From Monarcha castaneiventris obscurior (Eukaryota > Chordata > Aves > Passeriformes > Monarchidae): a stretch of DNA of 64,000 nt. This document shows positions 1 to 12,780 of this stretch, piece after piece. Below the pieces are notes generated by a model that saw only the letters and a list, made by a program, of their open reading frames with translations, did not search any database and was not told the origin of the DNA. How positions within the stretch are numbered: the stretch's first letter is position 1; each line of letters starts with the position of its first letter. The stretch lies in contig JAMPIT010000476.1 in NCBI GenBank assembly GCA_026261815.1, positions 2,569,501 to 2,633,500 on the forward strand. Reading direction: 5' to 3'. A program made the position numbers and the translations under genes.

Positions 1-2179
1 GATGGACATTTGTCAGTATAATTGCAGTTCTGGAAAAATAAATACCCTGTTGTCAATGATTTCTAAATTACATTATAAATCCCACTGGAGGGGTTTAAGA
101 AAAATTAACTTGTAAATAGTTCCATAAACTCCACAAAATATTTCAGGCATTGTATTTTCAGATACAAGAATTAAGTGTTAACTATTCAAAATTGAAAGGA
201 CCAAGTATTTTCCAGATACTGCATTTACATATGTATTATAATTTATTTTAAGGAAGTAGGTTGAATAGCTAACAGATTTTCCTACTTGTTGCATGTGAAA
301 TAACCAACCCATAAAAATGCTTGCTTTTCTGCCATTATCCTATTGCTGGGTTATGCTTATTTGCAGTTCATGACAACATTAAATATAAAAGCATCGAGCC
401 TTGGGTGACCCATTGAGATGAACTGCAAATTTTATCCCCAGCTACAGCAGCAATGCTCAAAGGAATATGGGTTATTCCTTATATGTTCAAAGTCTAGGTT
501 ATATATCACTGAAGGTTGGCCTTTCCCCCTTGCCCAGTTAAGGTTTTTTAACCTGAAACTAGTCTGCCATTTTGGATTGAGCATCAGCTGGAGAAGAGTG
601 TGCTTCTTGCCTGGGGCTCAGATGCCTCCTCCCATTAGTGTTCACACCTCAGCCATCATGTGCCTCTAGTAATCGCTGCATCTCTCCAATCCTCACAAAG
701 GAAGGGCTGTGGGATGGCAAGTGAGTGACCTGATCCCTTCAAGAGGCAGCTAAGAGTCATCAAAAAGAAGAAGTGATATGGAAATTCTTACAGTTAGCAA
801 TGAAAATTGCCCGTGCAAAAAGTGCCTCCATTTGTTATAAGAGTAAATAAACAATAATGCCATTTTTAAAAAAGAAATGCTTGCCATATTACAGATCTCT
901 CAGGCACAAGAGGAATCTGGAAAACTGTGTGTCCTGCCCCTAATGCATATCTCTATTAATGTGTGTGTATAACATATGAAGGGAGAAACACAAGATCTAA
1001 GTTTAGTGATTTGAACAGGGAGATCACTTGGATTGTGTTCACAGCTCTCTCACTGCAAGCAAGGTACTCACCTTGCCCTTCTCAGCTCAGCATTCTCACC
1101 TATAAAGCTGTCATGTGCCTCCTTGTAGGCTCTGAGACCCAATCTGCTTATGTGTTGTAAAACATGCAAAATACCTCACAAGGAAAAAGCTGAAATTATT
1201 TTCACAGGAGAAATTTTCTCTGCACATTTGCAAGGAAGAGAAAGAATCTAAAAGAAGTCTGTTTCTCCACACTTGTGTGACTCTGCTGGCTTTGGGCACA
1301 ACCACACCTTTAAGGATAACTTTAAAGTCAGCAAATGTCTTTGAGAGAATCTAAACTGATGTCTAAACTCAAACTCAATGTACAAGTGTAAGTGCAGGGA
1401 GGGCAAATGAGTTTTACAAGGTGAAATGCTGGACTGGCCTTGAGCATGAAAGCAGAGCCCTTGGTATTAGCACAGAAAAATGTTAGATTCCAAGACTTCA
1501 CTTGAGAAGCAGAACTAATTAGAGAAGATTAACAGACATGAGGCATGTAATAGCTGGAATAGGGCATGACTGCAGTTTGAAAGGCTGAATCACTGGACCT
1601 CTCATCGAGGTCAAGATCTTAAAAACACTAGACCTTTTTTAAAAGCAAGTGACAAGTTTTACAGATGTCCCTGTGGCAGCTGAACATTCATTATAGAATT
1701 CAAGCTCTGTTCTGCACCTAGGAGTTTCCTCTGTGTTAAGACTGTTTTCATCCTTGATGTCTGGATACATTTCTGCGCATGGGGTCTTATTCAGGGCCAC
1801 ATTCACATTCCTACTACTTTGCAGGGGGTCCTGAAGAGACAGTAACCGAGTCTGCACTACAGTGGTAACACAGTGGAGACTTCTTTTTTGGGTTTTTTTT
1901 TCAATGAATCTAGTAACTGATACTTGCTTTGTTTTGTTTTTGTTTTTTTCCAAAAGGAGTCTGAAATATACATTGCAGTCTCTTGCCTCATACTTTCCAC
2001 TTCACGGTTTTTCCTGTCACTAACCAGCTTCCAACAAACTCTAAAGACCTTTTATTACTGAATGGTAAAAAATGTGTCAGAATTGGTGGGACAGCACTTC
2101 TGATAAACTCCCTGGAGTGACTGCTTTGCCAGCATTGTAGTAATGGGCTCAGCTAAAATCCAAGTAGTTCACATGGAAC

Positions 2180-2250
2180 AGAAAGGGGTGGAAGGGTCTA
2201 TTGATGATCATCTAGTCCAAGCCACTGCATCAACTAGAGCAGAAAGCTCA
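2180..2250 (-). mobile_element. CR1 LINE relic (3' end fragment)
   Basis: The plus strand reads like the reverse complement of the CR1 3' end: a 'ggaagggtct' segment followed by 'gatcatctagtccaa' and a degenerate copy of the next part of the CR1 tail. It is short and eroded. The assignment rests on remembered avian CR1 tail sequence. Confidence 0.5.
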
Positions 2251-5200
2251 GCACTCATTGCCTGTGATGCGACTACTTCTCGGAACTTTGTGTAATGATT
2301 TAGTACAAGTTTCTCATTTTTGGAAAGCCAGGTTTACTGTAAGCATGTGTAACCACATGCCTGTGGTTAATGGAAGTGGTGGTGTTCATCAGGGATTGCA
2401 GAAAAGAAGCAGTCACCCATGAAGACCCAAAATTCTTCAGGCTGGTTCAGAGCCCTGGCATAAAAGATGTGCAGGTTTAAAAGACAGGAAAATCCATCTC
2501 TCAGCTCTCTGGGTGTTTGCAGCTATGCTAATAAAAGTCAGGAAAGTGTTCCTCTGTCTGTAGAAATGTTGACACAGTATGTCTGAAACTGAAGCACAAT
2601 TAAATAGCATTGGCAGGTTGTTGTGTGAGTGCCCTCTAGAACGTTTCTGTGTTCACCCAGAGAAAAAATGGTGCAATTCAAGATGCAAACACATTTCTAA
2701 TGCTGCTTATCTGTTGCACAAAAATCTCAGTAAGTGTAATGACAGTCTCCCTTTGCTTCTAGTAGTATTGAAGATTGCAGTCCCCTCAAAGTTTAGTTTA
2801 AGAGCTGGATTGTAACAAGCAGAGTAATTGTTGCCAGCCAATCAAAGCATCAATCTCAAAATCTCCAATATCTCAAAAGACATCATTCTCCATCTCCTGA
2901 AAAGAAACTATTCTTATTACAACCCCTAACTTCCTGGTTTCATAAGGAAAGCCATGCTGTTCCTCGCTGGACATAACACAGCATCTTCTCTGAAATGGAT
3001 GGATTTAGGAAGTTAAACCAGAAAAAATAAAACTGAAATCAACTCTGCCCAAGGTTCCTTGTGGAATAGCAGAAGTACATACAACATATGCCTGTGTGAC
3101 TGCAGCAAAGCTATTGCCAGCTTGGAGATGTTGGCTGGGGATACAGGAGGGCCACTGTAGGCTATTTTTTTGGTCCCCAGGCAGTGAGAACGCTTACAGA
3201 GATCTCTGGGAACACAAAGTGCCTGCATGAATCTGTGGGCAATTCCCCAAACAAAATGGAGTGTTTATGGCTTTAAGGCTCTAATAGAAGTGCTGTAAAA
3301 ATAGATCTGATTTTGTTCTGTTGTGTGCAGAGAACTACATTTCTCTCTTTTTTATTCCTTTATATCACTTGTCAGATCATTAGGTCAGTCTGTTTGCTGG
3401 AAATATTTTTATATCCAGATCCTTCAAAGGTGTTCAGTGCCAATCCTTCCCTCTCCTGTTTAATTCCATTAAAGTTTTGCTCCAAACACCTCTCAGTCTT
3501 GTCACTTCACTACTGTGGAAAATGGTGGAAGTTCCAAGCTGCCCACTTGTTTTTTGGGAAACACAGTGTTCTTTGGAAACAGCCTTTTGAATGTGAAAAT
3601 GGCAATTGATTTTAGTAACTTTAATCTTCTTGCACTTTTCCACAAGCTCCAAGATGGGAAGATGTTAGACTAAATTGAATCAGACATTTAAGACATACTC
3701 AAGAGAAAACAGAACAGATAGTTCTTGTTCTATCAAACAGAGGGCATTTTTACATGGACTGAGGCTTGCAAAATGTTCAGTACCATTAGTATTACAAATG
3801 GAATTACAAATGTCAGCTGTATTTAATGAGAGAGAAGAGATGGGTTTAGCTAGAAAGGCTGAATTGGTGAGTCCTACAAAATGATGGTCGGACATCTGCT
3901 TTTTGCAGTTGCATTGCAGAGGCACCTATTTGCATCCTGCTCCAAATAAGTGTACAGATGAGGACCAAAAAGGCATGGATTATCATTCCACAAACACATT
4001 TTTCATATTTTCCTACATTTTATGGTAGGAATCAGTGGAGGCTGGCTTTTAGAGTTCTTTTAAGATTGAACAGGGAAAAGAAGAGCTTACAAAAGCCTTG
4101 CACATTTTCATCCCATTTAATAGCTCTGATGCAATCTCTGATACATCAGTGCCATTCTCTGGCTTCTTCTCACTGGCATTGCACATTTCTTTAGTTATGC
4201 AGCCTCTGTTGGCTTATTTTACAAGATTGGTGCCCTCTCTCTATGTATCTTATTTATGAGGTTATCAAAGGAAAATAAGGGGCTGTTGGAGAAGAGCAGG
4301 CACAGTTAGGATTTCTTTACACTGTGTCAGACCTCAGTAGTTTTTGCCTTATAGCCAGCACACCCTTCCTGCAGCAGAGGTGGCTGATGCCCGAGGATCA
4401 GCACGGTGATGTGTATTAGTTCAGACACAGTCTCAAGGGCTCTCTTCCAGCTGTTGGGAGGGTGGTGAGTTACACTGCAGGCTCCTCACTGCAGGTATCA
4501 GAGCCTGACCTCTTCTTTCAGCTGTGTGGACACTCACTGTGTTCAGACCCATGGATGGTTTGCCATACCTGGAGCAGTATCACAGCTGCTTTTGAAGCAC
4601 CTACAAATTGTCACAAAGCTTAGCTAAACACTTCTGAAGCCCCTGCTGTATACAGATGTCTCTTCAAGGCCTCATTATTATGGTGAGAGTTTGGTTCCCT
4701 GCTGTGGGTAATCTGTCAGTGCAGGTTACTTAAATTGCAGTTGTGTGGATCCTTGCAGACTGATGTCTGTCTATCTTTCTGAGTCCTTGCTTTGGCTTCC
4801 TGTCAAATTATGTTGTTTTCAAAGTCCTCTAGCTCACATTCAAAGAAAGAAAGAAATGTGTCACAGTCAAATTCAGAGCTAGAGCCCTCCTTGTGGAAGA
4901 AGGAGATAATGAAGTGTTCTGTATCATCCCTGCTGGAAACCCCAACAAGGGAGATGGAACTGTCAAGGGAAGAGTGTGGCCAGTGTATGCTGCCTGTTAT
5001 GCTGCCCACAGCCTCCCTGGCAGCCTGGCTGTGAATTAGAGCATCTCTGGCCTTTATTTCAGAGGACAGTCAGACTTTGGTAGCACCATAGTAAAGGAAT
5101 ATAGTTGTACCTCTCAAAAAGCTCAGCAAAGGAACTGTCAGGCCATTCTGTCCATGGCTGAGCTCTAAGGGAGGGGTACAAAGTTTTGTTTGTTTACCCA

Positions 5201-7239
5201 CAGCCTTGATCTCAATCACTGTGATTAAGGGCACTTAGAAGGAATGTGTCCTGTCGGCAAACCCCCTGACTAATGCAGTTAAGGATGCTTTGTCTGTCTC
5301 ATTATTCAAGGAAAGGTTCAAGGGACTAGGCTGCCAGCATGCTCAGCCTTGGGCAGGCAAGCAAGAGCAGTAAAAAGAAGCAAGGAGTTTCTTCTCTTGC
5401 CCCCCAGCATCCACCCAGGCCACAATTATTCAGGCACAGCATTTCCCAGCACAGAAGGATGCACCAGGCAAGTGCCCCGATCCTCAGCTGCTGGAGCGGG
5501 GACGCTGTGTGTAACGGGTTAGCAGCCCATGCCCCTTTGCTACCCACAGAAATATTTAGCCCTTGAAATACTCTGATTTCTGTCCCCGCTGATAAGATTC
5601 CAGGCAGGCAGAAGCTGCCCTAACCCTGGAGTTGCAGCAGCCTTGCTTTGTTGATGCCTGGAGAGGGAGGTTTTGCTGGGCCGGGAGGAGCCCTGCAGAG
5701 CTGCAGTGGCAGCTGCGTGGTGCCCGCCGAGAGGCCCTGTCAGCTGCAGTCTTTGTCAAAAGATGGAAGCAGCTTCCTGTTGACCCATTTTATGGGTGAG
5801 TAAGATATAATCAATATAAAGTAAACATAAGAATCTCATTGGAAAAGGGTTTATCTGGGCTGTTGGGTTTTTTTGCTGTGTGCTGGTGTGAGAGGGCTTT
5901 CATACAATGTGGCACTGGGAATGGCTGAGGAAACAGAGAAGTGCAGTGAGAACTGACAAAACATGTCAGTCCCTACAATCAACAAATTAATCTGTAATAT
6001 CAATCTAGAAAATAATATGTATCGCTTATCTCCTTGCTGCCTACTGTCTGTGACTCCAGATGAGTCAATTAGTTTTAAAAGCTTCCCTTAGAAAATGTAA
6101 ATATCAGGACCTTTTTTCCATTTTTGGGCCATCATAAAGAGCAAAGGGAATACTCAAGGTTGCCTAGAGATTGAGGCATTGTCTAAAAGATTTTCTTAAT
6201 GCTGGGATGTGAATTATAAAAACAAACCCAAAAGTAGAAGTGTCCCTGGGAGATCTTTGGCTGGAAACCCCTTTAGGCAGGATCAAAGGCACTTAGGTTG
6301 CTATTTCTTTAATTTATTTGTTAGAGACAGTTAAGCAACATGGACTAAGACATATTTATTTATTGCTTTGTAGCTGGCTGGAGAGATATATATACACATA
6401 TATATTTAAACCTTGATATTTCATAAATAAGTGATTTTTGCTGCCATTAAAATGTTAAACTTCTCTTAGATGAAGCAGAATAAGCAGAATGAAGACTCCT
6501 ACTCCAATGTTAATTTGTTGCACTGTATCCAGAATGGCCAGTTAGAACAGTTTCCTAGGAATCTACTGCTGTTTATTATTCTGCAAGAAGTTCCAGTCTT
6601 GCATTGCCTTTTTATATGAAGTGAGGAGCTGGCAGGTTCAGCAGGCAATCCATGTTTTTCATTCCTTTTCAGGTTTCTGACTGTGAAAATTTTGATATTG
6701 ATAATCTGTTCATTAATTACATTTTCTTGCATCACACTGCCAACATATCAAGTATACTCAAAATGCATGTGAAAATATGAGTGATTTCACTCCAAAAGCC
6801 AGAAGTCAAACTACATGATCTCTAGCATGGGGGTACTATCTGTCCTCATTTTAATGAGTACCTTCAATTGCCAAAATGCTCATTTTAAGTCTAGGGTACC
6901 AAAAAATAAAGAGTAGGTTCTTGATGTCTCAAAGAATGAGAGTAAATTACTTTCTCGTTGAAATTTAGGCAGCAACTCTGCTGTTGCTGCAGCACAGGGG
7001 GCTGGGTTCAGGGCTGCCCTTGTTTTGCACAGCAGGTAATCCCCAGTTGTGCAGAAGGGAAGGGAGCCATCTGCTCACCCTGCCCAGGAGCTGTGCCTGA
7101 GCTACCCTGGAGCCTCAGTGCCACCACAACCCTTGGGGCAAATTCCCACCTGTGCCTCTCTGGGCTCTGCCCCTGAGATCTTCACAGATCACCCCTAAGG
7201 TGGTGCCGGCTGCCTGCTGTCTGTGTAACACCAGCTGTG

Positions 7240-7625
7240 AGACAGCAGTCTAGACCATCTCTGGCAGATATTTATCTAACCCGTTCATTAAAAAGTTCTG
7301 ATATAGAGTCTTAATTACCCTTCAGTTGGGGAAGTTCACACAAATCTTCCCTGATGTACATGGAATCTATTATTTTCCAGAGCCTGCCTTTCTAGAGGTC
7401 ACGGAGCAACTGATCTCATCGCCATCCTTGATTGCCATTCTCCTTTGTGGAGGTAAGGCTGTAATCATGTCTTCCCTCAGGCTTCTGTTCCTGTGACCCT
7501 TTCTCAGAGGGCACATCTTTCTAAATGTCTTTCTATTTTTGCTGTCCCTTTCCAGCATTTTCCTAATTGCCTCTCTCTTGCTCACAGCAGCACTCAAAAC
7601 TGGATACAGCCAGTACTGAACAGTG
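7240..7625 (-). mobile_element. Old CR1/L3-like LINE fragment
   Basis: Read on the plus strand this resembles the reverse complement of the 3' part of an old amniote CR1/L3-type LINE. Landmarks in order are a 'ttggggaagttcacacaaatcttccctgatgt' like block near 7325-7355, 'aatcatgtcttccctcaggct' like text near 7463-7483, and 'aaaactggatacagccagtact' like text near 7596-7617. Divergence is high and no ORF survives. A RepeatMasker run would settle the subfamily. Confidence 0.55.
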
Positions 7626-7884
7626 GTTTGATTGCTCTCCTGTGTCTTACATGTCATTTTACTGTCAACACATAACAGCAAAATATTTGCCTTTCCCTGT
7701 AACTTTTCAGTGGGGGAGTACAAAATTTAGCCATCAAAATTTGAGCATTCTCTAAACAGCACTGAGTTGGCTTTTTTCTGAGCTTTCTCTAGCAGAGAGG
7801 AAAAGGTGTAGAGATTTCCACAAGGAAAAGACTCCCTGGGTGCTTTAGGTTTATCAAAGTAACACAGGGAGAACAAAAAACTGT

Positions 7885-8100
<216 letters not shown>

Positions 8101-9509
8101 GAACTCTGTGTGGGGACACCTTTGAAAGGTTTATGTGTATATTGAAGCATTAGGTTTATATCCTCTGCTTGTATGAAACACTAACTTTCCAGCATCAGTT
8201 TCTCCAGTACATTATCACGGATACAGGATAACATAACAGGATAACAGGGTTTCAAGATCCTTGTGAGGTCTGTGCTGCTGGTTAAGCCCTTTTGCACAAC
8301 CTCCTTTCTTGCCCATCAGACTAGTTCCTAATAGATCATTAGTCACAAACAACACCTGCTTGCAGAGATTGATCAGTGTCTTTGCTGCAGAATTCCCTTT
8401 TTGTCCCATGACTGTGAACACATCATTAAGTGGTTTGTCCTGTATTGCCAAAATCACTGTCATTTGAGGGCTAAATTTTTGAAGATGCTGATTTCTTGCA
8501 CTGTAATTTCTGAATGACTGAACAGGATGTGGGGAAATGTTTAACCCCCAGAGGTTCTCAGTGGTGACAGTTCCCAAGCTACAGAGCACACAGCAGAGAG
8601 GGGGTCTGTAACCTGGTATCCTTACTCTGCTCTTGGAATGGTAGGTGTAGCACCCTAAGGATGACTTGTAAGAACTTGAACTGAGAGGCTCAAATACAGT
8701 TATGGTTGGGGTGTTCTTAATGTCACTTTTACATATTTATCTTGCAGAAGTTATTGCCTTTTTTAAAAGTTACAGAGCTACTAGTTTTCATTCTTAAGAT
8801 TTCATTTCATTCCAGAGATGGAGATGTTATCCATAATAAAATATATAAATGAAAAGGGAGGGGGGGAAAACCAACCCAGCACCATTACAACTGGGTCTAG
8901 AAGCTGTTGCTTTTAGCTTAGTGAAGATGATGGCAGACATCTGAAGGATGTTTCATTTTTGCTGTGCTGCAGATGCAGTGTGTGACAGCCAGGAGGGAGG
9001 CAGGGCTGCAGGGCTGCTGGTGCCTGTGCTCAGAGGCTGCTGAGTGCAGCTCTGACAGGCTCAGCTCCACGGAGGGCTAATGAGGAGCTGCCGAGTGGGC
9101 TGTGAACTCATCAAACCACACTAACAAGACTTTGCTGGAAAGCTCCTTACATCATCCGAGTGTGCATGAGGGATGAGCAGTGTGAGCAAAACCACAAATC
9201 TCTTTATAAGCAGAGCTTTATTCCTAACACAGTAATTAAGCAGTAATTAGAAGTTTCGTGAGTAATGGGAATAGTTGTGGGAAATTAAGAGTTCTTGTCC
9301 ACAGGGAAAAATTGCATAGTGCCAGCATCTCAGAGGGGTGGGAAAAGGCTGCAAGTAAAGCTCAGATATTTTGCTCACATTAGCAGCAATCCCAAATGAA
9401 TTTCCATTCTTAATTTATGAATGTTTGACCAACTTATGAAGCATTTATTTTGAAGTAAATAATAATTTTTTTCAGCTCTGCTGAAAGGTCACTAAAATGG
9501 AAAAAAATA

Positions 9510-9650
9510 GAATCACAGAATTGTTTGGGTTGGAAAGGACCTTAAAGATCATCTAGTTTGAACCCCCCTGCTGTGGGCAGGGACAACTTCCACTAGACCA
9601 GGCCTTGAACACTTTCAGAGACAGGGCATCCACAACTTATCTGGGCAATA
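9510..9650 (-). mobile_element. CR1 LINE, 3' end
   Basis: The plus strand shows the reverse complement of the classical avian CR1 3' end: an 'aatcacagaattgtttgggt' start (the complement of the CR1 terminal repeat), then 'tggaaaggaccttaaagatc', 'atctag', 'ctgtgggcagggacaacttc' and 'actagaccagg'. It is a 5'-truncated copy of about 140 bp, which is typical of CR1 insertions. Confidence 0.9.
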
Positions 9651-11148
9651 ATTTTGACCTTAAAATATTATTTTTCTGAATTTTTGCAAAAAACCCACAA
9701 TTCTGCAGTAGTGATAGATAATCCATTGTAAAACTTGTTTAAAAAATAAAATCAGTACTTGAATGTTGAATTAAAAGATTCTGAACTTGACTTCAGACAG
9801 AATCACTTCCAAAACTAATATGTAAATATACCTGTATTTATCATAACTTCTCTCCCTCGATTTCATAAGCAACTCTCTGCCCACAGTGTCATGTTTGCAA
9901 TTCCTGTTAGACAATACTACAGCAGCATTGAGTTATCAATGTTGTGCTGGATTTGGGATACGCTTCCCATCAACTGTTGTACATAATGATTCATGGTCCC
10001 TCCTCACACAGAGCTGGGCATCTCTGGATGACCCCAAATTAATTTTCTGTTGAGTAGTTCATTTGGTATGATTTGTGACTATATTCATGAAATGCCATAC
10101 AAACCCAACTTGTATTGAATGCTTGCATACAGTGTTCGTGGCCGCAAAATACTATTTATTTTCCAAATTGTCGAGAATAAATAGTCATAAGGAACATCCT
10201 GCCTTTAAGCAGGAACTAAGATGAGAATCTTTGGGAAGAGGAGTCCAGTAAATTGATTCTAAAAACAGAATGTCTGATACAACTTTTATAAATACCATCA
10301 ATCACCTCTGTTCCATTTTATCCTCAGCTTTTCTATCTTGGTCTTTCTCAGCTTTAATTTTTAAGTAGGAAAGTAATTGCAGTCAATTCTTCTGCTTCTA
10401 TTTCTGTCTTACCTGTTCACAGTTATATTTTTATTAACAGAAACTGTTAGCAGTTTCAAATGGTGTAAAAACTTTCTAAAGAGAAAATACCTATGAGGAT
10501 ACACAGCACTGATAGAGAGATGGTCCTGAGCCTGCTTCTGGCTCCCGATGCAGCTGCTCCATCCTGGTATATCAATTTGTATCACATCATTTTGCAACAG
10601 CCACAGTCCTACCTGAGAAAGAGAGTCCTCCAAGACTGAAAAGCCCCTTGCTTGAGACTGGCCATATGACCAGAACTCAGAGAAAACCCGTGCCACATCT
10701 GAGGTGTCATCCCAGCTAACTGGGCTAAGGAAAAGGCATAAAATGACATTCAATTACTTTTCTCACCTTTGGTATCCTGCATTGAGCAAAGCTCACCCAA
10801 GGTGAAAGCCAAAATTTGTATTTATCTTCTTTCTTTAAACCAATTGTTGGGGTCTTTTTTCTTGTTTACTTTCTAACAATGTTTTTTTTGGTGCACAATG
10901 TTTTTAATGTGACCTTCTTAATTTATAGAACTTAACTTTTAATTCCCTTTCCCAAAGCTTTTCTATTTTGTTCTGATTTGCCTGCCTTATGTATAGATGA
11001 AATTTTCTTAACTAACACTACTCCTATTACTTTCTTTTACTTGATAAAAAAATCAGGTAGCAGACTCTGTCTTAGGGAATTTCTGGTGGTTCATCCTACA
11101 GGATGTAGACTTTGAAAATTGCTTTGTGGAAGTTAAAGGTCCAGTCTC

Positions 11149-11170
11149 TTTTTTTTTTTTTTTTTTTTTT
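11149..11170. repeat. Poly-T tract (22 bases)
   Basis: An uninterrupted run of 22 T on the plus strand followed by AAAGG. No retrocopy body was recognised on the minus strand next to it. Confidence 0.95.
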
Positions 11171-12274
11171 AAAGGATATGTCCTGTTGTGACTTAATTTA
11201 GAAAAAGCACTTTAGCTTCCCTGATTCACATAAGTACATCCCCAAAAAGAAAATTACTAGCATAAAATGATGTTTCTATGACATTCTGTATTTTTCTTGT
11301 CTCTTCAAGTGTGGGATTTTTTTTTTTTTCAGTGCTGGTTGGTCCAACTGCATCTGTTTGCTTTTTAGTCTTTAATTTATGTTGGGCTGTAAACTGTCCA
11401 AGTAACAATTTGAGTGATGCAGCAACAGAAGGTGACCCAGATTACACAACACTGTACGCTAATGCCAAGTCTTCTTGTTTAATGGCAGCTGCTCAAAGCT
11501 TTGTGTTATTGCTATTCACATGCAACAGACACAAATCAAACAGCCTCCTCAGGCACACATCCCGCAGATCTTCATTTTAAACATGTTCAAGAGCTGCTGC
11601 TTTTCATACACACACAGCAGCCTCACCAGCTGAGGCCATTTAGCCTCCTTGGCTTGTATTTACTCAGCCATCTGACACAATTATCAAGGAAACCCATTGT
11701 GACTTCCACTATTTTGCACACTTCTGTTTATGTGGAAGTTTGCCGAGAACATTTTTTCTCTATAAAAGTAGTTGGACTTCCATGCTCCCTCATAATGGAT
11801 GTATTTGTAACACCAAATACATCACAGTTGTTTAATAACTGCTTTCTCTAGAGGCTGTAATTAAAAAAGTATCTATCATAAGCAATACTACTAAAAAACA
11901 TTAAATGAACAATTTAAGCAGAAGATAAATTAGTCTAGATTTCAATCAGAAAGGTTTAGATTTACTGAATGAGTGGTATCAAAAACCAGACTTTATAGGT
12001 GCAGTTTTAGCAGAATAATTTATTGCTGTACCTTGAATATGCGAAGCAACAAAATGCTTTCATTCCTTATTAAAAAAAAAAAAGTTGAAGCACAGAGATC
12101 AGGAAAGCTATCAAGCAACGAGTTCATACAACTTAGTTTCGTGGACCAAATCTTTTTGGCATCTCCATCAAATTTTTAAAGCCTTCTGACAACACAAGCT
12201 TTCTGCTAGAAGTGCATGTCTAACCATCTCCCCAGAGGACATGTCAGAACAATAAGAAAAAGTGCAAATCTTAC

Positions 12275-12350
12275 TTTTTAAAAGGATGAGCAGCAAAAAA
12301 CTGAGGTAGAAGATGAGTAGAGAGTTAATTCTTGAATGAGCCATATTCAT
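12275..12350 (-). CDS. CRB1: CRB1 coding exon 1 (signal peptide), partial gene
   Basis: Crumbs homologue 1 is a type I membrane protein of the apical polarity complex, known for its role at the photoreceptor/Mueller glia adherens zone and in retinal dystrophy. On the minus strand the ATG at 12344 opens MAHSRINSLLIFYLSF followed by LLLILLK, then base A and a GTAAGA donor at 12274. This gives 23 codons plus one base, the same length and phase as human exon 1, and it shares the LLIFYLSF core of the human signal peptide. A second in-frame ATG at 12350 would add Met-Asn and also has A at -3, so either start may be used. Only this exon is in the window. The EGF/LamG ectodomain, membrane span and C-terminal PDZ ligand must lie to the left. 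A longer upstream extension of this frame lacks an ATG. Confidence 0.9.
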
Positions 12351-12363
12351 CTTGATAGGACAT
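12325..12363 (-). other. Overlapping upstream ORF in CRB1 5' leader
   Basis: On the minus strand, ATG at 12363 opens a 12-codon ORF in another frame that ends at TAA 12327-12325, past both CRB1 start codons. A second mini-ORF (ATG 12424, five codons, TGA ending at 12407) lies further up. Both matter only if transcription starts upstream of them, which the sequence cannot show. Confidence 0.45.
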
Positions 12364-12569
12364 CCTCTGCCGAGTTGCCTGTTGTCCAAAGGGCTGGTGC
12401 TGATCCTCACGGCTTTCTCCTCATGTCTGAAGCTAAGGGCACACCCGGGGCACCCAGCCCCCTAGGAGCCATCTCAGCCTGTGCCCCTCATCAGCCCGCT
12501 CCCTGCAAACCTGCGCACTTTGATTCAAAAGGCAGTTGTGCTTGTTAGGATTTTACTTCGGTAGGTCGG

Positions 12570-12780
12570 AGTGGTTTTTGAAACCCGGTGCAGATTTGTG
12601 TGGGAGCTGGAGCGGAGCCTTTCCCGGTGTGGCGGTGAGCTGGGCACGGCGCGGGGAATGGTGCGCGCTGCCCCGCCCGGCTGCCCCCGCACCGCAGCGC
12701 TGAGCCCGAGCCTGGCCGCTCATTGTCTGCCGCCGAGCCCCGGCTGCCCGGCGCTCCTGCTAATCCGCACTGCCAGCACT
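12570..12780 (-). promoter_or_regulatory. Small CpG-rich block, probable CRB1 promoter
   Basis: A compact GC- and CpG-dense block sits 220-430 bp upstream of the CRB1 start in otherwise AT-rich DNA. It carries a CCGCCC-type GC box near 12674 and a TAATCC hexamer at 12761-12766. TAATCC is the core recognised by the photoreceptor factors CRX/OTX2. Promoter identity is inferred from position and composition only. Confidence 0.5.
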
